A stretch of 56,875 nucleotides of DNA, from contig JANQGQ010000017.1 in the NCBI GenBank assembly GCA_028277185.1, positions 1 through 56,875 of the forward strand. The letters run 5' to 3'. Positions within the stretch are counted from its first letter, which is position 1. Each line of letters starts with the position of its first letter. The translations under genes and the position numbers were made by a program. The DNA is from Woeseiaceae bacterium (lineage in GTDB: Bacteria; Pseudomonadota; Gammaproteobacteria; Steroidobacterales; Woeseiaceae). The notes under the pieces were generated by a model. It saw only the letters and a program-made list of their open reading frames with translations, did not search any database and was not told the origin of the DNA. Shown in pieces: positions 42,000 through 50,474 of this stretch.

Positions 42000-43777
42000 T
42001 GACCGCGCAGAAACAGGCGATCGAGATCCTCCAGCGAGACCGACGTCCAGGTCGGCCGCCCATGATTGCATTGATCCGCCCGCTCGGTTCGTTCCATGTC
42101 GCGCAGCAGCGCATTCATCTCGGCCAACCCGAGCCGGCGATTCGCCCGGACGGATCCATGACAAGCCATCGTAGCCAGGTGCTCGTGCCGCGCGCGCTCC
42201 ACGCGATCGCTGCTGCCGGACGCCGCGAGGTCGGACAGCACGTCGCGCAGCAGCGCTTCCGGGTCCGCATCGCGCAGCAGAGCCGGACACTCGCGTACCG
42301 TGACGCGTTGCGGTCCGCTGCGATCGACGACGAGGCCCAACTGCTCCAGCAATGCCGACATGCTCGCGACCAGTTCGGCCTCCGCCTCCGAAACCGCCAC
42401 CACCACGGGTACGAGCAGCGGCTGGCGCACGAGCGTCCGCTCGTCGAACTGACTCTTGAGCTTCTCGTACGTGATGCGTTCGTGCGCGGCGTGCATATCG
42501 ACGATGACGAGACCGTCGGCGTTCTCAGCGAGAATGTAGATACCGCGAAGCTGAGCGATCGCGAAACCGAGCGGCGGAACGCCGGCAGCGGCCGGTTCCG
42601 CCACCCTGGAATCCACCGTTCCCGGCCTGGTCCAGTCATCGTAGGCCGCGAGGACCGAGCTCACCGCACGCGGCGAAGGCGAAGGCGATGCCGCCGGCAG
42701 CGGCATATCGGTCTGCGCCGCCATGCCCCGCGGGGGCGCGGCGACGGCCACGCGCGCCGGCGCCTGCGTGGCCGTGCCGGCGCGCGTCTCGGCAAGCGCC
42801 GTTTCGAGCGTATGCGCGACGATGCCATGAACGCTGCGGCCGTCGCGGAAACGCACTTCGTGTTTGGCCGGATGCGCGTTCGCGTCGACGGCCGACGGAT
42901 CCATGGTCACGTCGAGAACATAGGCCGGATGTCGGCCATGAAACAGGACGTCACGGTATGCGTGTCGAACCGCATGGGCCAGGGTTCTGTCGCTCACCGC
43001 GCGTCCGTTCACGAACCAGAACTGCAGATCCGGCTGGCTGCGGCTGAACGTCGGCAGCGCCACGTAACCGGCTATCGCAAGCCCGTCGCGTTCGGCGTCG
43101 ATCCGAAGGGCGTTCTCGGCGAACGCGGGGCCGAGAACCCGGCCAACGCGCTCGCGCTCCGCCGTCTCGTCGCGGGCTGCCGGCAAGTTCAGCACCGGGC
43201 GGCGATTGTGCGTCAGCGAGAACGCCACCGCCGGGCGTGACAGCGCGAGACGTTTGAGCCATTTGTCGATGTGTCCGAACTCGGTACGCTCGGTTCTCAG
43301 AAACCGGCGCCGCGCCGGCGTGTTGTAGAACAGGTCGCGCACTTCCACGGTCGTACCCACCGGATGCGCTGCCGGCCGGGCCTCGGACAGTTCGCCACCG
43401 TTCGCTTCGACGACGAAACCGGTCGCTGCATCGCCGACGCGCGAGCAGACGGAAAAGCGCGACACGGAAGCGACGCTGGGCAGTGCCTCGCCGCGGAAAC
43501 CCAGCGATACGACCGCCTCGAGATCGTCGAGCGAACTGATCTTGCTCGTCGCGTGCCGCGACAGAGCAAGCTTAAGTTCGTCTCCGGGAATGCCGCCGCC
43601 GTCGTCGCTTATCCGGATTAGCTTCTCCCCGCCCGCCACGATATCGATGGATATGCTGCCGGCACCCGCGTCGAGACTGTTCTCCACGAGTTCCTTGACC
43701 ACCGAAGCCGGCCGCTCCACGACCTCGCCGGCAGCGATCTGATTCACGAGATGACTCGGGAGCTTCCGTATGGGCAT
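41996..43777 (-). CDS. mutL: DNA mismatch repair protein MutL
   Basis: GHKL ATPase that links MutS to downstream repair. The N-terminal ATPase motifs are ELVENSLDAGA, DDGGGIPGDEL, RHATSKI and GFRGEALPSV. The C-terminal dimerisation domain contains DMHAAHERITYE from Asp427. This fits the endonuclease signature DQHAx2Ex4E except Met for Gln, so this MutL is probably a nicking type as in MutH-lacking bacteria. A variable Ala/Pro linker lies at about 330-400. 593 aa. ATG start. It lies between amiB and miaA, as in E. coli. Confidence 0.97.
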   Translation of the reverse strand: MPIRKLPSHLVNQIAAGEVVERPASVVKELVENSLDAGAGSISIDIVAGGEKLIRISDDGGGIPGDELKLALSRHATSKISSLDDLEAVVSLGFRGEALPSVASVSRFSVCSRVGDAATGFVVEANGGELSEARPAAHPVGTTVEVRDLFYNTPARRRFLRTERTEFGHIDKWLKRLALSRPAVAFSLTHNRRPVLNLPAARDETAERERVGRVLGPAFAENALRIDAERDGLAIAGYVALPTFSRSQPDLQFWFVNGRAVSDRTLAHAVRHAYRDVLFHGRHPAYVLDVTMDPSAVDANAHPAKHEVRFRDGRSVHGIVAHTLETALAETRAGTATQAPARVAVAAPPRGMAAQTDMPLPAASPSPSPRAVSSVLAAYDDWTRPGTVDSRVAEPAAAGVPPLGFAIAQLRGIYILAENADGLVIVDMHAAHERITYEKLKSQFDERTLVRQPLLVPVVVAVSEAEAELVASMSALLEQLGLVVDRSGPQRVTVRECPALLRDADPEALLRDVLSDLAASGSSDRVERARHEHLATMACHGSVRANRRLGLAEMNALLRDMERTERADQCNHGRPTWTSVSLEDLDRLFLRGQ

Positions 43778-43873
43778 GGCGTGCGCGTCCGACCGGGCAA
43801 GCCCGCCATTCTTTCAAACCAACGGGAAAATGTCTCGCCGGGACGGCAGTCGCAAGCTGCTTTGAGGCGGGTG

Positions 43874-45193
43874 CTAACGTCCCACGAGAAGCGGGATGCT
43901 GAGCGTCTGGCCGATCACGATCCGATCATTCGTCAGGTTGTTCGCCCGGCGAATATCGCGGGCGCTGACGTTGTAGCGTTCCGCGATCTCCGACAAGGTG
44001 TCGCCGCGTGCGATGACGTGACGTACTTCTGTGCCGGAGCCGGGGCGCTGCCGCAGCTCGAGGGCAATGCGCGTATCGGGCGGCGGGTTCTGATAGAAGT
44101 AGCGGCGAATTCCCGCGAGAACCGCGTTGGCGACCTTTGCCTGATGCGCGGCGCTGCGCAGGTTCTTCTCCTCGGTAGGATTGGATATGAAGCCGGTCTC
44201 GACGAGGATCGAGGGCGTGTCCGGCGCCTTGAGCACGAGGAAACCGGCCTGCTGGACTTTACTGCGATGCACGCGCCCGATCCGGGCGAGTTCGTCGATG
44301 ACGCTCTGACCGACGTCGAGGCTTGCGCTCAGGGCCGCGTTCTGCGACAGATCGATCAGCACCGAGGCCAGACCGTGATCCTTGTGCTGCAGCGAGACGC
44401 CGCCGACCTGGGCGTTCTCCCGATGCGCAAGCTGCCTGGCCGCTTCATCGCTGGCACCCCGCAGCGACAGCGCATAGACCGACGCGCCGCGCGGACGGCG
44501 ATCCTCGACAGCGTCGGCGTGGACGGACACGAACAGGTCGGCCTTCTGCCGGCGCGCTATCTCCATCCGCTGTCGATGATCGACGTAGACGTCGCGATCG
44601 CGGATCAGGATCGCCTTCATCCCGGGCTCCGCGTTAACCCGTTCCGCAAGCGCCTTCGAGATCGCGAGAACTACGTGCTTTTCCTGGGTGCGCCCCTTAC
44701 CGATCGCGCCGGGATCTCTGCCGCCGTGTCCCGGGTCGATCGCTATGACGATATCGCGACCGGCCACGCGGGCATCCGCTGCGCGCTTGACGGTTTTCGG
44801 CGCCCCGCTTCTGTGCAGATCGATGACGATACGATCGCCGTAGCGCTCGTTGGGTCCGGTCGTGAAACTCCGCGAGCGCACGGCTTGCCGCAGGTCGAGA
44901 ACCACGCGCAGCTGACCGTTGGCGCGGACGCCGCTGCGAATGCTGCGCACGCTGCCGGTACCCGCGGGCAAGGACTTCAAGGCCTGGCTCATGCGGCTGT
45001 CCTTGAGATCGATCACGATGCGGTCGGGGCCGCGAAGCGTGAAGATGTTGTGCGCGACAGCCCGATCGAGATCGAGAACCACGCGGGTCCGCTCGTCTTC
45101 CGACCAGATACGCACGTTTTCGACAGTAGTGCGCGCTTCGGCCGCGAGCGCCAGCGCCATGAGTCCAAGCAGAAGCCCGATTCTCTCGATCAT
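43874..45193 (-). CDS. amiB: N-acetylmuramoyl-L-alanine amidase with AMIN and LysM domains
   Basis: Periplasmic zinc amidase that splits septal peptidoglycan during cell separation. A signal peptide (MIERIGLLLGLMALALAAEA) precedes an AMIN localisation domain (about 22-120), then the Amidase_3 domain (about 165-385: IVIAIDPGHGGRDPGAIG, VSVHADAV, ILVETGFISN). A C-terminal LysM (about 390-435: VIARGDTLSEIAERYNVSAR) completes it. E. coli AmiB lacks LysM, while the Pseudomonas protein at this locus has it. 439 aa. The symbol is based on position beside mutL. Confidence 0.93.
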   Translation of the reverse strand: MIERIGLLLGLMALALAAEARTTVENVRIWSEDERTRVVLDLDRAVAHNIFTLRGPDRIVIDLKDSRMSQALKSLPAGTGSVRSIRSGVRANGQLRVVLDLRQAVRSRSFTTGPNERYGDRIVIDLHRSGAPKTVKRAADARVAGRDIVIAIDPGHGGRDPGAIGKGRTQEKHVVLAISKALAERVNAEPGMKAILIRDRDVYVDHRQRMEIARRQKADLFVSVHADAVEDRRPRGASVYALSLRGASDEAARQLAHRENAQVGGVSLQHKDHGLASVLIDLSQNAALSASLDVGQSVIDELARIGRVHRSKVQQAGFLVLKAPDTPSILVETGFISNPTEEKNLRSAAHQAKVANAVLAGIRRYFYQNPPPDTRIALELRQRPGSGTEVRHVIARGDTLSEIAERYNVSARDIRRANNLTNDRIVIGQTLSIPLLVGR

Positions 45194-45238
45194 CCCGATG
45201 TCGCTCTCGTCGTCGCTCGTCCCAACCCTCGTTCGGCG

Positions 45239-45266
45239 AGTATACGAGAAAATGTCAAAAAGCCAA
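45239..45266 (-). promoter_or_regulatory. Predicted promoter upstream of amiB
   Basis: -35 TTGGCT (45261-45266), 16-base spacer, -10 TATACT (45239-45244), in a notably AT-rich gap (45240-45320). The start would be about 40 bases before amiB. A TTGACA also lies nearby but only eight bases from the -10, which is too close. Confidence 0.5.
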
Positions 45267-45327
45267 TGCTTTTTTCATCAAAATTAATGAGATAGACAGA
45301 CTATCTAATACGGGTTTTCAGCTCTGG

Positions 45328-45813
45328 TTAAGGGGGCGACTCCGACGCAATCGCCTCACCGAGCGCTGCAAGCCAGACATCCGCCCGCGCGCTCCGCGGC
45401 ACGAGGGCCGCGTGCCGCCCCGGCGTCGCGTAACGAAGCGCAATCTCGAGGTCTCCCGAGGCCGCAAACCCGGGCGCCCGCTCCGGCCACTCCACGAGCG
45501 TGAGCCCCGTCGCAAACTCGTCACTGCCCAAAAACCAGAGCTCGTCCTCCCCGCCGATCCGGTACAGATCGACGTGGAACACCCTGCCCCCGTCGAGTTC
45601 GTACGGCTCGACCAGCGTGTACGTCGGACTGGGTACCGGCCCTTCGTGGCCGAGCGCTTTGAGAAAGCCGCGCACGAGCGTCGACTTCCCCGCCCCGAGT
45701 TCCCCTTTGAGCAGCACCGTCCAGCCATGTCCGCTGTTCTGCGGCAGCGATGCGGCAAGCTGAGCGCCGAGTTCCGTCGTCGCCTCCGCTGTCGGCAGGT
45801 CGATTTGAATCAA
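45328..45813 (-). CDS. tsaE: tRNA threonylcarbamoyladenosine biosynthesis ATPase TsaE
   Basis: ATPase partner of TsaB-TsaD in making t6A37 on tRNAs that read ANN codons. Walker A GELGAGKSTLVRGFLKALGH, then PSPTYTLVEPYELDGG and the HVDLYRIGG segment, and WPERAPG near residue 110. 161 aa. The start is TTG overlapping the nnr stop (TTGA). It is followed by a 134-base AT-rich gap before amiB that contains the short inverted repeat GATAG...CTATC (about 45285-45298), a weak terminator candidate. Confidence 0.95.
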   Translation of the reverse strand: MIQIDLPTAEATTELGAQLAASLPQNSGHGWTVLLKGELGAGKSTLVRGFLKALGHEGPVPSPTYTLVEPYELDGGRVFHVDLYRIGGEDELWFLGSDEFATGLTLVEWPERAPGFAASGDLEIALRYATPGRHAALVPRSARADVWLAALGEAIASESPP

Positions 45814-47288
45814 GCATTAACCTCTTGTCGCACGGCGTCGATTACGTCCCCGGCAAGGAGACCGCGCTCGCCGTCGTGTGCGGCGCGATCGCCTGCACGT
45901 GCATGTACCTCGGCGCCGACCGCTGCAGCCAGCTCCGTTTCCACACCCTGCGCGCGCAAACCTGCAATCACTCCGGTCAGTACGTCCCCCATGCCGGCAC
46001 TGGCCATGCCCGGATTGCCGGCCGTACACAACCACGGTACCGACCCGGGAGCCGCAACGAGCGTCGCCGCACCTTTCAGCACGACCGTGTCCCGATACTT
46101 CTCTGTCAGCGCCCGCAAGGCCGCGAGCCGGTCTCCCTGGACCGTCGCGGCATCGCTTGCCAACAGGACGCCCGCCTCGCCCGGGTGCGGAGTGAGTATC
46201 CGGTCGGCATGCGGCGTCGCGGCGGCGGCAAGCCGTGTGAGTGCGCCGGCATCCCATACCGCCGGCTGCCCTGCCGCCGCGGCCGCCGCATAGATCGCCG
46301 CCGCCCAGTCGTCGCCGCCGAGTCCCGGTCCGAGCGCCACGACGGTCGCGGCGTCGAGCAGCGGAGTCAGTTCGCCGGCGTCGGCGACGCCCCGTACCAT
46401 GAGCTCCGGACACGCGGCGACTAGCATCGCAGCGTGCCCGGGGTGCGTCGCAACGGTGACCCGACCGGCGCCGGCACGCAGCGCCGCGCGGCCTGCAAGC
46501 AAAGCGGCTCCCGGCATGCCCGGACTGCCGCCGACGACGAGGACGTGACCGAAGTCGCCCTTGTGCGCATTGCGCCGGCGCCGGCCCGGCAACGGCAGCC
46601 GCTCATCCGCGCCCAGCCGCCGCATGCAGGCTCGTTCCGTCGGATAGCATTCCGGGGGCACGGCGAGATCCGCGAACCGGAGATCGCCGCTGTGATCGAT
46701 GCCGTCGGCGAGAAAATAGCCCGGCTTCAGGCCGACGAAGGCCATCGTGAGCCCGGCCCTCACCGCAATCCCGAGCGCCCTGCCCGTGTCACCGTGAATA
46801 CCGCTCGGAATGTCGAGCGCCACGACGGTGCCGGGATGATCGTTCATGGCGGCAATCGCCGCGGCGAACGGACCGCTCACGTCGCGCACGAGGCCGCTGC
46901 CGAAAAGGCCGTCGACGATCAGACCTGCTGCGGCATCGAGCGCTCCCGACCACCGTGAATAAAGCCCCCCCGCGGCGACGTAGTCCGCGGCGGCTCGCGC
47001 CGCATCGCCGCTGAGCCGCTCCGGATCGACGAGGGTGACGACGTCGACCGGCTGCCCTTCGGCCAGCGCGAGACGCGCCATCGCCCATGCGTCGCCGCCG
47101 TTGTTGCCCGGGCCCGCGACGAACTGCCAGCGCCTGGCCGCCGGAAACCGCCGGCGCGCGCAGTCCAGCGCCGCGGCGGCCGCCCGGACCATGAGCTCGT
47201 AGCCGGGTATGCCGTGATCCTCGATCGCCGAGCGGTCGATGTCGCGAACCACTTCTACGGGGTAGATTTCTGACGGCAGTGCCTGCAT
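45810..47288 (-). CDS. nnr: Bifunctional NAD(P)H-hydrate epimerase/dehydratase
   Basis: Repairs damaged NAD(P)H hydrates. The N-terminal YjeF epimerase domain (about 5-210) has FVAGPGNNGGDAWAMARLAL, VDGLFGSGL and ALDIPSGIHGDTG. The C-terminal dehydratase domain (about 220-490) has HKGDFGHVLVVGGSPGMPGA, LTPHPGEAGVLL and GNPGMASAGMGDVLTGVIAG. I chose the ATG at 47286-47288 (MQALPSEIYPVEVVR, 492 aa), which matches the family start. A GTG 33 bases upstream is open but lies on the upstream side of the -10 element. No ribosome-binding site is seen, so the mRNA may be leaderless. Confidence 0.93.
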   Translation of the reverse strand: MQALPSEIYPVEVVRDIDRSAIEDHGIPGYELMVRAAAAALDCARRRFPAARRWQFVAGPGNNGGDAWAMARLALAEGQPVDVVTLVDPERLSGDAARAAADYVAAGGLYSRWSGALDAAAGLIVDGLFGSGLVRDVSGPFAAAIAAMNDHPGTVVALDIPSGIHGDTGRALGIAVRAGLTMAFVGLKPGYFLADGIDHSGDLRFADLAVPPECYPTERACMRRLGADERLPLPGRRRRNAHKGDFGHVLVVGGSPGMPGAALLAGRAALRAGAGRVTVATHPGHAAMLVAACPELMVRGVADAGELTPLLDAATVVALGPGLGGDDWAAAIYAAAAAAGQPAVWDAGALTRLAAAATPHADRILTPHPGEAGVLLASDAATVQGDRLAALRALTEKYRDTVVLKGAATLVAAPGSVPWLCTAGNPGMASAGMGDVLTGVIAGLRAQGVETELAAAVGAEVHARAGDRAAHDGERGLLAGDVIDAVRQEVNA

Positions 47289-47295
47289 GCGGCGG

Positions 47296-47303
47296 ATTAT
47301 ACT
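47296..47303. promoter_or_regulatory. Overlapping divergent -10 elements between nnr and queG
   Basis: TATAAT reads on the minus strand at 47296-47301 (towards nnr) and TATACT on the plus strand at 47298-47303 (towards queG). Both -35 regions are poor. The minus-strand start would fall at or next to the nnr ATG. Confidence 0.4.
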
Positions 47304-47336
47304 GTCTGGACCAGCAGTCACTTAGCCGCGTTGCCG

Positions 47337-48410
47337 ATGCCCGAATCGCCGAACTTTGCCAGGCTCAAGCAGGAGATCGTTCACATGAGCGATGAACTCG
47401 GTTTCCAGGCGCTTGGCGTGGCCGACATCGATCTCGACAAGGCAGAGGAGCGTCTCAAGGAGTGGCTGGACCGCCGGTACCACGGCAGCATGGAGTACAT
47501 GTCGCGCCACGGCACGCGCCGCAGCCGCCCGGCGGAGCTCATCCCGGGAACGCTGCGCGTCATATCCGTGCGGATGGACTACCTGAAGGCACCGCAGCGG
47601 GAGGCGATCGACAAACTCGAGCACGAGAGCCAGGCCTACATCTCGCGCTACGCGCTGGGCCGCGACTATCACAAGGTGTTGCGAAGCCGGCTGGCCCGGC
47701 TTGCGAAACTGATCGGCGAGCGGGTCAGCGGCTACGGGTTCCGGGCCTTCGTCGACAGCGCACCCGTACTTGAGAAGCCGCTTGCCGCCAAGGCAGGACT
47801 CGGCTGGATCGGCAAGCACACCAACCTGATCAGCCGGGATGCGGGCTCCTGGTTCTTCCTGGGCGAGCTGTACACCGACCTGCCTCTGCCGGTCGACGAG
47901 GCGGTCGGCGATCACTGCGGAAGCTGCCGGAGCTGTCTGGACGTATGCCCGACGCAGGCTATCGTCGCGCCTTACGTACTGGACGCCCGTCGCTGCATTT
48001 CCTATCTCACGATCGAATCGCGCGAGGCGATTCCCGTCGAATTCCGCAAAGCGCTCGGCAATCGCATTTATGGCTGCGACGATTGCCAGTTGTTTTGCCC
48101 GTGGAACAAATTTGCGAGCCGGTCGACCGAGGACGACTTCACACCGCGGCACGGCCTGGCGACGGCCGATCTCGTCGAACTGTTCGGCTGGACCGAAGCG
48201 ACCTGGCTCGAACGCAGTGCAGGCAGCGCAATCCGACGCATCGGCTACGACCGCTGGCTGGGCAACATCGCGATTGCGCTCGGCAACGCTCGAACGAGCC
48301 CGGCCGTCGTCGCCGCTCTCGAGCGCCGGCGCGACTACGCCTGCGGGATCGTTCGCGAGCACGTGGGCTGGGCGCTGGAGCAGCACGCCGCAACGACACA
48401 CGAAAACTAA
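47337..48410 (+). CDS. queG: Epoxyqueuosine reductase QueG
   Basis: Cobalamin-dependent iron-sulfur enzyme that reduces epoxyqueuosine to queuosine in the wobble position of GUN-decoding tRNAs. It carries the N-terminal domain (LGFQALGVADIDL, WLDRRYHGSMEYM), GRDYHKVLRSRLARL, and two [4Fe-4S] motifs CGSCRSCLDVCPTQAI and CDDCQLFCPWN. A HEAT-like C-terminal end follows. The ATG at 47337 (357 aa) is preferred over a TTG two codons upstream. It is divergent from nnr, as yjeS/yjeF in E. coli. Confidence 0.95.
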   Translation: MPESPNFARLKQEIVHMSDELGFQALGVADIDLDKAEERLKEWLDRRYHGSMEYMSRHGTRRSRPAELIPGTLRVISVRMDYLKAPQREAIDKLEHESQAYISRYALGRDYHKVLRSRLARLAKLIGERVSGYGFRAFVDSAPVLEKPLAAKAGLGWIGKHTNLISRDAGSWFFLGELYTDLPLPVDEAVGDHCGSCRSCLDVCPTQAIVAPYVLDARRCISYLTIESREAIPVEFRKALGNRIYGCDDCQLFCPWNKFASRSTEDDFTPRHGLATADLVELFGWTEATWLERSAGSAIRRIGYDRWLGNIAIALGNARTSPAVVAALERRRDYACGIVREHVGWALEQHAATTHEN

Positions 48411-48439
48411 AAAGAAGACGACACACAGAGGAACGCATC

Positions 48440-49342
48440 ATGTTCAAGGCTCCCGAATCCCGCTATCTCGTCCCTTTCGACGGCAGCTTTTCCATAGCGA
48501 CCGCGAGCACCGAACCGGTGACGAACGGTCACTCGCACCGGGGCTCGCACCGCCGCGAGATGACTCAGCGTCTGAACAAGCTGCAGCGGGTGCTTGCCGC
48601 GGGCGACCGGCATGCGGTCCTGCTCGTATTTCAGGCGATGGATGCCGCCGGAAAAGACAGCACGATCCGGGCCGTGCTGCAGGGAATCAATCCGTCCGGC
48701 TGCCAGGTATTCAGTTTTAAGAAGCCGTCGAGCCTGGAACTCGACCACGACTTCCTCTGGCGTACGACCCGCGCGCTTCCGGAACGCGGCCGCATTGGGA
48801 TATTCAATCGCAGCCAGTACGAAGAGGTGCTCGTCGTCCGCGTGCATCCGTCGATCCTGGCGTCGCAGCGTCTACCCGGCGAAATCGATCTCGAGACGAT
48901 CTGGCACGACCGTCTGACGTCGATCCGGCAACAGGAAGAACACCTCGCGCGCAACGGCACCGTCATCCTCAAGTTCTGGCTCAACGTATCCAAGAACGAA
49001 CAGAAACGCCGCTTCCTCGCGCGAATCGACAATCCCGACAAGAACTGGAAATTCGAATGGCAGGACGTCTACGAGCGGCGCTATTGGGATCACTACATGC
49101 GGGCGTACGAGGAAGCACTCAACGCGACGTCGAGGCCCTGGGCGCCCTGGTACGCGATCCCCGCCGACGACAAACCGTACATGCGGGCCCGGGTCGCGGA
49201 GATCATCGTCGAGACGCTCGAAAGCATCGGACTCCGCTATCCGCAACCCAGCGACGAGGATCGCGCGACCTTCGCCGAGGCGCGCGCGGAACTCCTTGGC
49301 AAAGCTGAGGCGAAACCGCCGGAAAAGGCGAAAGAGGCCTGA
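48440..49342 (+). CDS. Polyphosphate kinase 2 family protein
   Basis: P-loop kinase that moves phosphate between polyphosphate and nucleotides. Walker A region VFQAMDAAGKDSTIRAVLQG, Walker B-type IGIFNRSQYEEVLVVRVHP, lid WHDRLTSIRQQEEHL, and WKFEWQDVYERRYWDHYMRA. The 300-aa size and FNRSQYEEV fit class I/III single-domain PPK2; nucleotide preference cannot be told from sequence by eye. The ATG (48440) follows AGAGGAA. It is 29 bases after queG and probably co-transcribed with it. The C-terminal Glu/Lys/Ala tail is low-complexity. Confidence 0.92.
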   Translation: MFKAPESRYLVPFDGSFSIATASTEPVTNGHSHRGSHRREMTQRLNKLQRVLAAGDRHAVLLVFQAMDAAGKDSTIRAVLQGINPSGCQVFSFKKPSSLELDHDFLWRTTRALPERGRIGIFNRSQYEEVLVVRVHPSILASQRLPGEIDLETIWHDRLTSIRQQEEHLARNGTVILKFWLNVSKNEQKRRFLARIDNPDKNWKFEWQDVYERRYWDHYMRAYEEALNATSRPWAPWYAIPADDKPYMRARVAEIIVETLESIGLRYPQPSDEDRATFAEARAELLGKAEAKPPEKAKEA

Positions 49343-49428
49343 ATAGTGTGGGACAGTCGATGTTTTTTCGCCGACCGGGGGCCGCAGAATCGAAACTGGC
49401 CGATTGCGGACCCTGAAGGTGAACACCG

Positions 49429-50397
49429 GTGGCCCAGCCGCTTGCTCTCAATTCGGACTACCGCCGCACGCTGCTCGAAGGACTCGAGCTGTTTCGCGGC
49501 GTGCGCGCCGATGACGTTGCCGGACTGCTTGCGGAGTGTACGCGCCGCGATCTGGCCGAGGGCCAGCTGCTGCTCGAGCCGGGCTCGCCGAACGAGAACG
49601 TCTTCATCATCCTTTCGGGCGAACTGGACATTCACGTAGGGGGGCTCGAGCATCCGGCGCTGACCACGCTCGAGACCGGTGCCTGTGTCGGCGAGATGTC
49701 GATAATCGAGGATCGCGACCCATCGGCATTCGTCGTTGCAAGAACCGCTACGCACCTTCTCGTGATCCATCAGTCCGTTCTGTGGAAAATGGTCAACGCA
49801 TCGCACGACCTGGCCAAGAACCTGCTCGTGATGCTCTCCGAACGGGTCCGCAGCCACAATCGCGTGATCGCCGACAGCTACGGCGAGCTGCGTCGGGCGG
49901 AGCTGTACGCCGCGACTGACGCCCTCACCGGCCTCGGCAACCGGCATACGATGGAAGACGCCTTCCCCCGCGAGATCGAACGCAGTCGTCGGGACGCCGA
50001 CAGCCTGTCGCTGATCCTCCTCGACCTCGACAATTTCAAGGCACTGAACGACCGCTACGGCCACATAGCCGGCGACCGCGTCCTGGCAACGGTAGCGGAG
50101 GTGTTGAGGAAGCAGTTCCGTCCCGGCGATATTCTCGTTCGTTACGGCGGTGACGAGTTCGCCGTCCTGCTGCCGGGTGTCGACTGCGACAGGGCGGAAC
50201 TGATTGCCGAACGCGTCCGCGGCGCGGTAGCGGACGGCGCAATTCCCGACGAGTCCGGTTCTGAAATCATGAACGTCACGGCATCGATCGGCGTCGCCGA
50301 ACTCGGTAACGACAACACCCTCGATGCGCTGCTGCATGCGGCGGACGAAGCGATGTACCGGGCCAAGCGCAAGGGCCGCAACACCGTCTCGCGTTAG
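49429..50397 (+). CDS. Diguanylate cyclase with cyclic-nucleotide-binding-like domain
   Basis: A soluble 322-aa protein. Residues about 20-135 form a cNMP-binding-like beta-barrel (LLLEPGSPNENVFIILSGEL, CVGEMSIIEDRDPSAFVVA); a helical linker follows, then a GGDEF domain (about 160-320). The active site is GGDEF at 240-244 and an intact product-inhibition site RPGD lies at 231-234, so c-di-GMP synthesis with feedback control is expected. In cAMP-binding relatives the position before Ser-Ala is the phosphate-binding Arg; here it is Pro, so cAMP may not be the ligand. GTG start with AAGGTGA upstream. Confidence 0.93.
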   Translation: MAQPLALNSDYRRTLLEGLELFRGVRADDVAGLLAECTRRDLAEGQLLLEPGSPNENVFIILSGELDIHVGGLEHPALTTLETGACVGEMSIIEDRDPSAFVVARTATHLLVIHQSVLWKMVNASHDLAKNLLVMLSERVRSHNRVIADSYGELRRAELYAATDALTGLGNRHTMEDAFPREIERSRRDADSLSLILLDLDNFKALNDRYGHIAGDRVLATVAEVLRKQFRPGDILVRYGGDEFAVLLPGVDCDRAELIAERVRGAVADGAIPDESGSEIMNVTASIGVAELGNDNTLDALLHAADEAMYRAKRKGRNTVSR

Positions 50398-50445
50398 AAG
50401 CGATCTTGAACTAGTTCGTCGCCGGGGGAGATTGTCGCGGCGTCT

Positions 50446-50464
50446 GCGGCCTTGCCGTGTTTTT
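50446..50464 (+). terminator. Possible rho-independent terminator after the GGDEF gene
   Basis: GCGGC and GCCGT (50446-50458) form a short stem around CTT, followed by GTTTTT. The stem is only four or five pairs, so strength is doubtful. It sits in the convergent gap with panC. Confidence 0.4.
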
Positions 50465-50474
50465 GAGACCGCTT

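Noticed and set aside
45245..45258. TTGACA close to TATACT upstream of amiB as a promoter pair
   Set aside because: The spacing is only eight bases, too short for sigma70; the TTGGCT box at 16 bases fits better.
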